Part shown: positions 9,238-16,622 of the stretch, in pieces | How positions within the stretch are numbered: position 1 is the first letter of the stretch | How the letters are laid out: every line of letters begins with the position of its first letter | Assembly: GCA_050633705.1 (NCBI GenBank) | Contig: JBOEGZ010000001.1 | Coordinates: 434,001 to 498,000 of the forward strand | DNA: 64,000 bases | Source of the DNA: JAJFHI01 sp050633705 | Lineage (GTDB): Bacteria > Pseudomonadota > Alphaproteobacteria > Rhizobiales > Hyphomicrobiaceae | Direction: 5' to 3' | Notes under the pieces: generated by a model | What the model saw: the letters and a program-made list of their open reading frames with translations, nothing else | Told to the model about the DNA's origin: nothing | Database searches by the model: none | Translations under genes and position numbers: made by a program

Positions 9238-10506
9238 ATGTTCAAAACCGACTACAAGCCCCTGACAAACCAAGCGAACAAGCGACGGAGACCAGCATTG
9301 AACGATGCCGGGAAAAAGAAGATTGGTGCCCTGATTGTTGCGGCTGGCAGAGGCGAAAGAGCCGGTTCAGTCGGGCCAAAGCAATATGTCCGGTTGGCGG
9401 GGCGAACAGTGCTTGAGCATACACTAGCCGTCTTCCTCGACCATGAGGCCGTCGATTTCGTCCAGGTCGTGATTCACGATGATGACCGCGCATCCTATGA
9501 CCAAGCAACCGCCAATCTTTCCCCGGAGAAACTGTTGCCGCCCGTGTCAGGCGGTTCTACACGCCAGCGCTCCGTGATGAACGGCCTAGAGGCCTTAACT
9601 GACAGCCATATTGATGGGGTTTTAATCCACGATGGCGCCCGCCCCTTCGTCGACGCAGCCACCATTGAGGAGATTATCGCCAAGATCGCAGTTGGCCAGG
9701 CCGCCATCGCCGCAGAACCCCTAGTTGATACCTTAAAACAAACCGCCAGTGATGGAGAGATAACCGCAACGATCCCGCGCAAAGCGCTTTGGCGCGCGCA
9801 TACTCCGCAAGGGTTTCCTTTTGCCGATATCTTAAAGGCCCATCAAGCCGCAGACGCTGCCAGAAAAGACACTTTTACCGATGATGCTAGCGTTGCCGAA
9901 TGGGCCGGACTTAGCGTCCATGTTGTGGCAGGCAATGTGGGAAACTTCAAACTTACGAGCCCGGAGGACATGATCATGGCTGAACAAAAACTCGCGTCCA
10001 TTGCACAATGCTCAACGCCAGCTATGGAACCGCGCGTTGGCAATGGATTTGACGTGCACAAATTCGGCGCGGGAGATCATGTCTGGTTGGCTGGAGTAAA
10101 AATTCCACACACACACCGCCTGGAAGGCCATTCCGACGCCGACGTTGTTCTACATGCTCTGACCGATGCGATTCTTGGCGCCTTGGGCGATGGGGATATC
10201 GGAGCCCATTTCCCGCCAAGTGATGAAAAGTGGCGCGGGGCGGCTTCTGACATATTTTTGCAAGACGCTGTGTCGCGTGTTGAAAAACGAGGCGGACGCA
10301 TCGCACACCTGGATGCAACGGTTCTGTGTGAAGTCCCCAAAATTGGTCCACACCGCCACGCAATGCGCGAAAAAATCAGCGAAATTTGCAATCTCGCAAT
10401 TGACCGAGTCGGTGTTAAAGCGACCACCACTGAGGGGCTGGGATTTACGGGAAGACGCGAAGGCATATCGGCGATTGCCACAGCCACCGTTATGTTGCCT
10501 ATCTAA
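9238..10506 (+). CDS. ispDF: Bifunctional IspD/IspF (MEP isoprenoid pathway)
   Basis: A fusion of 2-C-methyl-D-erythritol 4-phosphate cytidylyltransferase (IspD) and 2-C-methyl-D-erythritol 2,4-cyclodiphosphate synthase (IspF), two non-consecutive steps of the MEP pathway. ATG 9238 gives 422 residues. IspD starts with the nucleotide-binding ALIVAAGRGERAG...GPKQY motif and contains LIHDGARPFV. IspF begins near RVGNGFDVHKF and has the zinc-binding DVH, HSDADVVLHALTDAILGA and TTTEGLGFTGR. The 5' frame is open to a TTG at 9187, but the ATG is preceded by a G-rich stretch. The fusion is typical of alphaproteobacteria. Confidence 0.95.
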   Translation: MFKTDYKPLTNQANKRRRPALNDAGKKKIGALIVAAGRGERAGSVGPKQYVRLAGRTVLEHTLAVFLDHEAVDFVQVVIHDDDRASYDQATANLSPEKLLPPVSGGSTRQRSVMNGLEALTDSHIDGVLIHDGARPFVDAATIEEIIAKIAVGQAAIAAEPLVDTLKQTASDGEITATIPRKALWRAHTPQGFPFADILKAHQAADAARKDTFTDDASVAEWAGLSVHVVAGNVGNFKLTSPEDMIMAEQKLASIAQCSTPAMEPRVGNGFDVHKFGAGDHVWLAGVKIPHTHRLEGHSDADVVLHALTDAILGALGDGDIGAHFPPSDEKWRGAASDIFLQDAVSRVEKRGGRIAHLDATVLCEVPKIGPHRHAMREKISEICNLAIDRVGVKATTTEGLGFTGRREGISAIATATVMLPI

Positions 10507-10608
10507 CTGAAGCATTCTGGCCACCCTCATCAATTGACCACTTCGCCAGAATCGCGTCATTTCCCTGAACAGTGCGTTGTATGAACATAAGCGACGCGGG
10601 GGCTATAT

Positions 10609-11109
10609 ATGAACATGATATCACCAGATGCGCTGCAGCAAGACGAAGTTGCAGCTGACGACCAAAATATGGCGGAAATCGCCAGCAGTACTTCAACGAC
10701 GTGCTTAGCAACGCGCGTGCGGCAGTTGTCGCGGATCATTACACGGGTCTATGACGACGCGATGCGTCCACTTGGCATTACAGCAAGCCAATACACGTTG
10801 CTGGCGCAGCTTGCGTCACGCGATGGTATTACAGCTGTGGAAATTGGCACGGACTTGGACATTGAAAAGTCTACGCTGTCACGCAATCTGAAACGCTTAT
10901 TAGCTCTGGGTCACATTGTTATGGACCCGCCAGCTGGTCGACGTGGACGTGGACTGCATTTGACTCCACAAGGCCAAAAAATTCTCACGGAAGCATTCCC
11001 AATTTGGCAAGCGGCACAAGAGCGTGCAACCAGTGTTATGGGCAATGAATGCCGTGGCGTTCTCGACGATATGTTGGGTTCTGCAGAAAAACTCGTCGTC
11101 GCGGCTTAA
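10609..11109 (+). CDS. MarR-family transcriptional regulator
   Basis: 166-residue winged-helix regulator. A 35-residue polar N-terminal extension precedes the family core (CLATRVRQLSRIITRVYDDAMRPLGITASQY). The recognition helix is around IGTDLDIEKSTLSRNLKRL, followed by the wing (DPPAGRRGRGLHLTPQG). MarR proteins bind palindromic operators as dimers and respond to small ligands or oxidants. No target gene is evident; it stands alone between ispDF and pncC and is followed by an intrinsic terminator. A second ATG 6 bp downstream is an alternative start. Confidence 0.88.
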   Translation: MNMISPDALQQDEVAADDQNMAEIASSTSTTCLATRVRQLSRIITRVYDDAMRPLGITASQYTLLAQLASRDGITAVEIGTDLDIEKSTLSRNLKRLLALGHIVMDPPAGRRGRGLHLTPQGQKILTEAFPIWQAAQERATSVMGNECRGVLDDMLGSAEKLVVAA

Positions 11110-11150
11110 CACCTGCGCCGATTTCTCTCTCTCACACGCTAAACCGATTG

Positions 11151-11177
11151 AAGGCGCGCTTGCCCGGCGCGCCTTTT
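11151..11177 (+). terminator. Intrinsic terminator after the marR-like gene
   Basis: A 9-bp GC-rich stem (AAGGCGCGC / GCGCGCCTT) with a 7-nt loop is followed by TT and a pyrimidine-rich run. It lies 42 bp after the stop of the MarR gene and before pncC. The stem is perfect; the U-tract is short. Confidence 0.75.
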
Positions 11178-11241
11178 CTCTGTTTGATCCATGCTATCTT
11201 GAAGACTATCGCGATCATAAGCAAAAAAGGAATGCTTCGCC

Positions 11242-11736
11242 GTGTTCGCTCCAGACCTTAAAGACGCTGCTCAACACTTAGTTGACGACCTTCGCCAGAG
11301 AAATTTGAAGTTGGTGACAGCGGAAAGTTGCACAGGCGGGACCATTGCGGGTGTCATAACAGAAATTGCAGGCGCCTCGGATGTATTCGATCGTGGCTAT
11401 GTCACTTATTCCAACGCCGCAAAGAGCACCGAACTCACCGTTGATGCGAAATTGATCGCGGAGAACGGCGCGGTGAGTTTGGTTGTTGGGGAAGCAATGG
11501 CGCTGGGGGCTCTAACTGCTTCTGGGGCAGATGTCTCTGTGTCTGTCACAGGGATTGCCGGACCAGGCGGTGGCACACCAGACAAACCGGTTGGCCTTGT
11601 CTACATCGCGGCAGCCAAAACCGATGGCTCCGTGATCTCAGAACGCAAGACCTTTGGGGACATAGGACGCAGCAATGTGCGGCTGGCAACAATCAAGTCA
11701 GCAATTGCGCTGGTGCAAACGCTGTTGCAGGCCTGA
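11242..11736 (+). CDS. pncC: Nicotinamide-nucleotide amidohydrolase PncC (CinA C-terminal domain)
   Basis: Deamidates nicotinamide mononucleotide to nicotinate mononucleotide in NAD salvage. The 164 residues match the stand-alone CinA C-terminal family: LVTAESCTGGTIAGVITE (catalytic Ser/Thr region), GYVTYSNAAKS, SVSVTGIAGPGGGTPDKPVGLVYIA. The start is GTG at 11242 with AAAAGGA upstream. The ATG at 11232 is out of frame. The N-terminal COG1058 half of full CinA is absent, as is common in alphaproteobacteria. It shares the local ispDF-pncC-lipA neighbourhood seen in relatives. Confidence 0.92.
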   Translation: MFAPDLKDAAQHLVDDLRQRNLKLVTAESCTGGTIAGVITEIAGASDVFDRGYVTYSNAAKSTELTVDAKLIAENGAVSLVVGEAMALGALTASGADVSVSVTGIAGPGGGTPDKPVGLVYIAAAKTDGSVISERKTFGDIGRSNVRLATIKSAIALVQTLLQA

Positions 11737-11799
11737 TAAATTTACACGGCTCGCAACAGCCCCTTTCCTAAATCACGAAAATGACGTCATACTCTATAA

Positions 11800-12654
11800 A
11801 TGACGGATTTAACGACCAACTCTTCGATGTCAGTTCAAAAACTCTTGCGCAAAAGAGCGATCTGTCTCGCGGTGTTGTGTGGGTTAAATGGCGGTGTCAC
11901 TGCAGCCTTCGGCGCCGACTACACGGAACGTCAGATCGCACAGCAGTTAATGCAGGCGAGCCCATCAAACCCTTTAAACTTTAACGATGCTGACCTCACC
12001 AATCTTGATCTCAGTGGTCTCGATTTCAAACAGGCGAAATTTGTCGGGACAGATTTATTCGGTGTTGATTTATCTGGCGCCAATATGACGGGCACTGACC
12101 TGCGAGGAAGTCGCCTTGATCGCATTGTCATGATCGAAGCTAAGTTTGATCGTGCTAATTTCACCGGTGCGACGTTGCTAAGACCCTCTCTTTTTCGCAC
12201 ACTCGACCCCAACGTCGGTATCGGGCCAAGTTTTGCTGGCGCAAATTTTACCGGCGTCAAGATGTTCGGGCGCTTTAACCGCGCGAATTTCTCCGGCGCG
12301 AATTTCACCCGTGCGAAGCTGGCCCCGTTTGGTCGAACCGGCTTTATCGAGCATATTTGGCGAACCGAATTGCTTGGCGCCAACTTATCAAATGCGATTT
12401 TAAAAGATGCCGACCTGTCACAAGTGTTGTTGGCTTTTGCCAATCTCAAAGGTGCCGATCTTCGTGGCGCCAATTTGCAACGCGCTGACCTGACACAAGC
12501 CGATCTCACCGGCGCCAATCTCACAGGTGCTGATTTTACCGATGCCGACCTTGATCGGGCAAAACTAAACGGCGTGACCGGAATGGATAGCGTTATTGGA
12601 TTGTCCAAGGCGAAGAACTACAGCCCCGACCACCCGAACCCCCTGGCCAATTAA
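11800..12654 (+). CDS. Exported pentapeptide-repeat protein
   Basis: 284 residues. A twin-Arg-free basic N-terminus and hydrophobic stretch (RKRAICLAVLCGLNGGVTAAFGA) look like a signal peptide cleaved near residue 39, placing the protein in the periplasm. The rest is built of A(D/N)LXX five-residue repeats (for example NLDLSGLDF, ADLRGANLQRADLTQADLTG), which fold as a right-handed quadrilateral beta-helix. An interruption at about residues 125-150 and another near 185 break the helix. Function is unknown; some family members mimic DNA and protect gyrase, but export argues against that here. Converges with the coq10-like gene. Confidence 0.85.
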   Translation: MTDLTTNSSMSVQKLLRKRAICLAVLCGLNGGVTAAFGADYTERQIAQQLMQASPSNPLNFNDADLTNLDLSGLDFKQAKFVGTDLFGVDLSGANMTGTDLRGSRLDRIVMIEAKFDRANFTGATLLRPSLFRTLDPNVGIGPSFAGANFTGVKMFGRFNRANFSGANFTRAKLAPFGRTGFIEHIWRTELLGANLSNAILKDADLSQVLLAFANLKGADLRGANLQRADLTQADLTGANLTGADFTDADLDRAKLNGVTGMDSVIGLSKAKNYSPDHPNPLAN

Positions 12655-12699
12655 CGCCAAACCCAACAATGCAAAATTTAGATCGAGCTGTTTCAAGCA

Positions 12700-13191
12700 T
12701 TAAGACGAGAGGGAACCCTTGGGCACAGTTTGTAGGGTTGGGTCGCCATAAATTTCATAAGCGCGCGTTTCAAAAGCCTCCGCAAACTTTCTGAAGGCTT
12801 TGTCAAACATCGTTCCAACCAATAAGCCAAGCATAGGTGAGCGAAACTCGTAGTCGATGAAGAACTCGATCATGCACCCACCGTCAGGCTGGGCGACAAA
12901 TTCCCAACGGTTCTCGAGATAACGAAACGGACCATCGAGGTATTCAACAAGAATGCGATTTGCGCTTTTGCGCATGGATACCCGCGTCGTAAAGCTTTCT
13001 TGGATTGACTTGTATCCAACTGACATCGTCGCCACCAACACATCAACCCCGTCTTCGGTTGGTTGGCGCGAAAGAACTTTCAAGTCTTCGCACATCGGCA
13101 GGAATTCTGGGTAACGTTCGACGTCACATACGACATCATACATCTGCTCTGGCGTCGCGGCGACGGGACGATTGATGCGAAACTTCGGCAC
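12700..13191 (-). CDS. COQ10/RatA-like START-domain protein
   Basis: 163 residues of the polyketide-cyclase/START fold (SRPBCC): RPVAATPEQMYDVVCDVERYPEFLPMCEDL at the N-terminus and DYEFRSPMLGLLVGTMFDKAF near the C-terminus are family hallmarks. Mitochondrial homologues (COQ10) bind ubiquinone and support respiration; the E. coli homologue RatA has been reported to affect ribosome subunit joining. In alphaproteobacteria it almost always follows lipA, as here (29-bp gap), which favours a respiratory or ubiquinone role. No signal peptide or membrane segment. Confidence 0.88.
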   Translation of the reverse strand: MPKFRINRPVAATPEQMYDVVCDVERYPEFLPMCEDLKVLSRQPTEDGVDVLVATMSVGYKSIQESFTTRVSMRKSANRILVEYLDGPFRYLENRWEFVAQPDGGCMIEFFIDYEFRSPMLGLLVGTMFDKAFRKFAEAFETRAYEIYGDPTLQTVPKGSLSS

Positions 13192-13220
13192 GTTATTCCT
13201 AACTTAGCTCACCAGGCGAC

Positions 13221-14165
13221 CTAGACGCCAAGCTTGGCCAGACGATTTTCGCGAAGGCGCGCAAAATCTTCATCAGCATGATACGAAGACCGTGTCAGTG
13301 GGCTTGATGAAACGAGGTGAAAGCCTTTGGCTCTGGCTGTCCGTGCGTAGGCTTCAAATTCTTCGGGCGTTACATATTTTTTGATTTCTGCGTGTTTACG
13401 CGTCGGCTGAAGGTACTGGCCAATCGTTAGAAAATCGATGTCGGCGGCACGCATATCGTCCATCACCTGCAACACTTCCTCACGCTCTTCGCCAAGACCA
13501 ACCATGATGCCCGATTTTGTGAACATTGTCGGGTCAAGTTCCTTGACCTGCTGGAGAAGCCGCAGTGAGTGGAAGTAGCGTGATCCCGGGCGAATATTCA
13601 GATAGAGCCCTGGCACGGTTTCCAAGTTGTGATTAAACACATCAGGCTTGGCTGCCACAACGGTCTCAAGCGCACCAGGTTTGCGCAGAAAGTCAGGCGT
13701 TAGAATTTCAATTGTTGTGTCAGGACATGCCGCGCGGATCGCATGAATTACATCAGCAAAATGTTGTCCGCCACCATCCTCAAGGTCGTCACGATCAACA
13801 GAAGTGATTACGACATGGCGCAGCCCCAACTTTGCAACGGCCTTGGCTACATTTTCCGGTTCATTGCGGTCAAGCGCGTCGGGAAGTCCAGTGCGGACAT
13901 TACAAAACGAACACGCACGTGTGCAGGTATCCCCCATAATCATCATGGTGGCGTGACGCTTACTCCAACACTCACCAATATTGGGACAGCCAGCTTCCTG
14001 GCAAACCGTATTAAGCCCGTGCTCGCTGACGATGTTTTGCGTTTTTGCAAACTCCGGCGACCCTGGAGCGCGAACACGGATCCAATCGGGTTTTTTGAGT
14101 TTTGGCGTATCAGGCCGTGCTGCTTTTTCCGGATGGCGAGGACGGTTGTCTACGAGGGTGACCAT
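13221..14165 (-). CDS. lipA: Lipoyl synthase LipA
   Basis: Radical-SAM enzyme that inserts two sulfurs into octanoyl groups on lipoyl domains of 2-oxoacid dehydrogenases and GcvH. ATG 14165 gives 314 residues; the longer open frame (to 14228) lacks family similarity. The auxiliary cluster Cys set is CQEAGCPNIGEC and the radical-SAM CxxxCxxC is CTRACSFCNV. The conserved tail SSPLTRSSYHADEDF contains the RSSY motif. In relatives it follows pdhC and lpdA; here those genes are missing and two small lipoproteins and a membrane protein sit upstream. Confidence 0.96.
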   Translation of the reverse strand: MVTLVDNRPRHPEKAARPDTPKLKKPDWIRVRAPGSPEFAKTQNIVSEHGLNTVCQEAGCPNIGECWSKRHATMMIMGDTCTRACSFCNVRTGLPDALDRNEPENVAKAVAKLGLRHVVITSVDRDDLEDGGGQHFADVIHAIRAACPDTTIEILTPDFLRKPGALETVVAAKPDVFNHNLETVPGLYLNIRPGSRYFHSLRLLQQVKELDPTMFTKSGIMVGLGEEREEVLQVMDDMRAADIDFLTIGQYLQPTRKHAEIKKYVTPEEFEAYARTARAKGFHLVSSSPLTRSSYHADEDFARLRENRLAKLGV

Positions 14166-14364
14166 GGCTTTGTTTGCTCGATCTCGGTCTGAAAAAAAGA
14201 TGGTGCACTTATGGATTGTAAATCCCAAGTCTCAACGGCGTCGGGCTAAAAGGCACCAGATATTGTCGATATATATGAGTGTTTTGTCGCCAATGACCAG
14301 CCCTGACAGCACCGCAAAATGGCTCGATCCATGAAAATAGCTCAAAATATTGCCGCGGATAAGA

Positions 14365-14637
14365 CTATCGACGCACAACCATCCGCGCGAAGACGATGAT
14401 CAAGAACGCTCCTATGGCGGAATACAAGACCTGATCCAGTAAGGCCACGTCAGTGAGGGGCGGGACGGTGATGGTTCCAGATCGAATGGCAAATCCAGCC
14501 AAAATGGAGCCCAGACAACCGATAATCAAGTTTCGAATAAATCCCAAACCACCGAAAAGGCGACTGGCCAGCCAGCCAGCAACAAGACCGTTAAGAGCAA
14601 ATGCGATTAGCGGGTAATATTGTGCATACTCATTCAT
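14365..14637 (-). CDS. Small membrane protein, GlsB/YeaQ/YmgE (transglycosylase-associated) family
   Basis: 90 residues from ATG 14637 (MNEYAQYYPLIAFALNGLVAG). There are three hydrophobic segments and the glycine-rich family pattern GWLASRLFGGLGFIRNLIIG. Family members are inner-membrane proteins often linked to envelope or acid stress; the 'transglycosylase-associated' label has little functional basis. An upstream extension to 14748 in the same frame is Arg/Cys-rich and looks non-coding. It lies alone between lipA and a lipoprotein gene. Confidence 0.8.
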   Translation of the reverse strand: MNEYAQYYPLIAFALNGLVAGWLASRLFGGLGFIRNLIIGCLGSILAGFAIRSGTITVPPLTDVALLDQVLYSAIGAFLIIVFARMVVRR

Positions 14638-14716
14638 CGCGGTGTTCCGTCGCCGTCGTGTTTTGAATTCAAAAAACCTTAGAGGCATTTCAGACGTGGA
14701 CGATGCGTGGCAACAA

Positions 14717-15025
14717 CTATGCGTGGCAACGCGCGCCAAGGTATTCATTCAGCAACCGATTATAGCGATCGACATCCGCTCGGTCTTTGCCAGACAGCTT
14801 TTTACCGGCATTGGCACGTTCAATCTTCGAAGGCACGCCCTTGCGGTCCAGCTTTCTAAGCTCAGCATGTGTTGATTTACAGGTTCGCCCTTGCGGCAAA
14901 GCCCGTGCACCCGGATCGCCATTCGCGCCGCCGTCGCTTGCACACCCCCCAGCAAGCAGCGAGAGCCCCAGGCACGCGCCAAGAGTCGAAATCTTCAAAT
15001 CGTACCACTGAGAGCTATTTGACAC
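14717..15025 (-). CDS. Small lipoprotein, two-Cys helical family (paralogue 1)
   Basis: 102 residues from GTG 15025. The signal peptide ends in a lipobox (LSLLAGGC), so it is predicted to be lipidated at Cys28. The mature part is short and charged: CKSTHAELRKLDRKGVPSKI... ending near a second Cys (YLGARC). Its Cys-to-Cys helical segment resembles that of the next lipoprotein at 15433-15951 (C-x8-LRK-x-G-x-P/ER-I...C), suggesting a duplication. No function can be assigned. It sits where pdhC/lpdA would be in relatives. Confidence 0.65.
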   Translation of the reverse strand: MSNSSQWYDLKISTLGACLGLSLLAGGCASDGGANGDPGARALPQGRTCKSTHAELRKLDRKGVPSKIERANAGKKLSGKDRADVDRYNRLLNEYLGARCHA

Positions 15026-15432
15026 CGAGACCTCCGCTGAACGCTAAACGGATAAGCTTTTTCCGCATTTGGAGCAATATCTACAGTATGTAGAATGGCA
15101 ATGGTGTGGCAGCAGTGCCGCATGGCTTTTCCTCCCACAGAATTTAAATTCCGACGACGAACACGCGACCGTTTTACGCAAAAGAGCAATGCAAAGAACT
15201 AGCGCTCACAAGGTCTGCAGTCGGCATGAAAGGAATTATGGAACGGCCACGCTCTTGAGCGAATTTACGGGTGTTATCCAGCTATCGCGCCAAAGGCCTA
15301 AAGATATGTTGACGCTTACTCGTCTGGGCTTTGGTATTGCCGAGGACTTTGCCAGAGATAAGAGCATTGGGCCGCCAGCATTCGCTAGCGACCTCATCTG
15401 ACGCGCTTTACAAGTAACCAATTTTTGATCGT
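15026..15432. other. Spacer between the two lipoprotein genes
   Basis: 407 bp. A 110-codon plus-strand frame (15069-15401) crosses it but has no recognisable motif and no clear ribosome site, so I treat it as chance. No tRNA or clear terminator is visible. Confidence 0.4.
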
Positions 15433-15951
15433 TTATTGCGCCGTGACGACCGCGGCCGTTTTCTTCGCGTTGTCAACGACTGTTGCAGCCTTGTCGGCTT
15501 TCGCAGCGACATTAGAAACAGCAGCTTTTGCCTTGCTTGAAGTTGTTGTGGCTGTTTTCGACACAGACGTAACCTTCTCTGCTGTCGATGCTGTAGGTTT
15601 GACTGCTGTCAGTGCGACCGCCTTAGGTGGCAAAGTTGAACATTTTTGTTGGAAGGCGGCATTGGCGGCATTGAGCTCGGTGATCTTTGCCAAAGCTGAC
15701 CGTTTGATGTTGGCCGTTGGAGATTTACCAGAGGCAACGGCTTTGATTCGCTCAGGCGTGCCTTCTTTTCTCAATGCGTCGATCTGCGATGCCAAGGTTA
15801 CGCATGCTGGATTGATCTTTGGCGCTGCGGCGACCTTTTGGTTGGTTTCGATTGACGATGTTGACAACAGCCCCGTTGTATCACTTGCACAACCGGCCAA
15901 AAGTCCCGCGCACATTATTGGTGCGAAAATAAAAGCCTTACGAACCGACAT
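15433..15951 (-). CDS. Small lipoprotein with Ala/Thr/Lys-rich tail (paralogue 2)
   Basis: 172 residues from ATG 15951. The N-terminus MSVRKAFIFAPIMCAGLLAGC is a lipoprotein signal with a clear lipobox. A helical region between Cys49 and Cys103 (CVTLASQIDALRKEGTPERI ... FQQKC) matches the layout of the 102-residue lipoprotein next door. The C-terminal ~65 residues are low-complexity (TATTTSSKAKAAVSNVAAKADKAA) and resemble a helical, peptidoglycan- or wall-spanning tail. No family name is recognised. Confidence 0.68.
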   Translation of the reverse strand: MSVRKAFIFAPIMCAGLLAGCASDTTGLLSTSSIETNQKVAAAPKINPACVTLASQIDALRKEGTPERIKAVASGKSPTANIKRSALAKITELNAANAAFQQKCSTLPPKAVALTAVKPTASTAEKVTSVSKTATTTSSKAKAAVSNVAAKADKAATVVDNAKKTAAVVTAQ

Positions 15952-16260
15952 AACTAACCCCCTAAAAGAAATTTTAACTCGGAACGCACAGCACAGTTAT
16001 CCAAATTTCAAAAAGACACAGGCCGGTTGTTTCAACAAGTGGACAACTCTGTTTGTCAGTGCATGACCACCGATCAATAAGCGCTATCGTGTCGAAATTG
16101 ACCAATTCGTTGCATCTACGCCACAATTATGTGGTGCGCGGTCAGTTTTTATCCCCACTGATAATCTGTCCGCCAAGACTGCCAAGCCCGCCACCTTTCA
16201 AGGTTGTAAGCTTTAAGCAAATCTGTGGTGTCGCCCTGAGGACAAATGGAAAGGCAATGC
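15952..16260. other. Spacer upstream of lipoprotein 2
   Basis: 309 bp between the DUF5076-like gene and lipoprotein 2. It should contain the lipoprotein promoter. I see no further gene, tRNA or strong hairpin. In related genomes pdhC and lpdA occupy this interval; no remnant of either is readable here. Confidence 0.4.
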
Positions 16261-16581
16261 CTAGTGTTCCGTTCGCCCCTTGATCTTTCCCATCATCGTG
16301 ATCGCATCTTGGTCGGCACCTGTATCGAAGGCTTCGCGAATGGCAGCGATGGCTTCATGACGGCTCATTTGTCCATCAAGCTCGACGGCATGAGACACAT
16401 GATGTGCAATATCTGATAACAAACGACCCCATTCAGAGGCATCGTGCTTAAAGGTTTCAGGGTCGAAGATGACGTTGAGCTGTCCGTCGGCAATCCAGGC
16501 ACGGATGACTTCAATGGCTTGGTCTGCTTCGCGGATGCCATCTGGCAAATCCAATTCTTCAATTTCATCATCGTCTGTCAT
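16261..16581 (-). CDS. DUF5076-like protein
   Basis: 106 residues: an acidic N-terminus, then AIEVIRAWIADGQLNVIFDPETF and WGRLLSDIAHHVSHAVELDG, which fits the DUF5076 pattern (RAW/RVW...G.L.V...W...L.D.ARH.A.A) as I recall it. In rhizobia this gene lies between pdhB and pdhC; here it follows pdhB by 41 bp, but no pdhC comes after it. It is soluble, with no signal peptide. Function is unknown; the position suggests a link to the pyruvate dehydrogenase complex. Confidence 0.65.
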   Translation of the reverse strand: MTDDDEIEELDLPDGIREADQAIEVIRAWIADGQLNVIFDPETFKHDASEWGRLLSDIAHHVSHAVELDGQMSRHEAIAAIREAFDTGADQDAITMMGKIKGRTEH

Positions 16582-16622
16582 GGTCGTATCCTTGAGCTTT
16601 GCTCGTCACGTGTCGCGCGCCA

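Noticed and set aside
11931..12608. 225-codon minus-strand frame across the pentapeptide-repeat gene
   Set aside because: It is a shadow created by the repeat periodicity of the real gene.
15069..15401. 110-codon plus-strand frame between the lipoprotein genes
   Set aside because: No motif, no ribosome site, atypical composition; likely chance.
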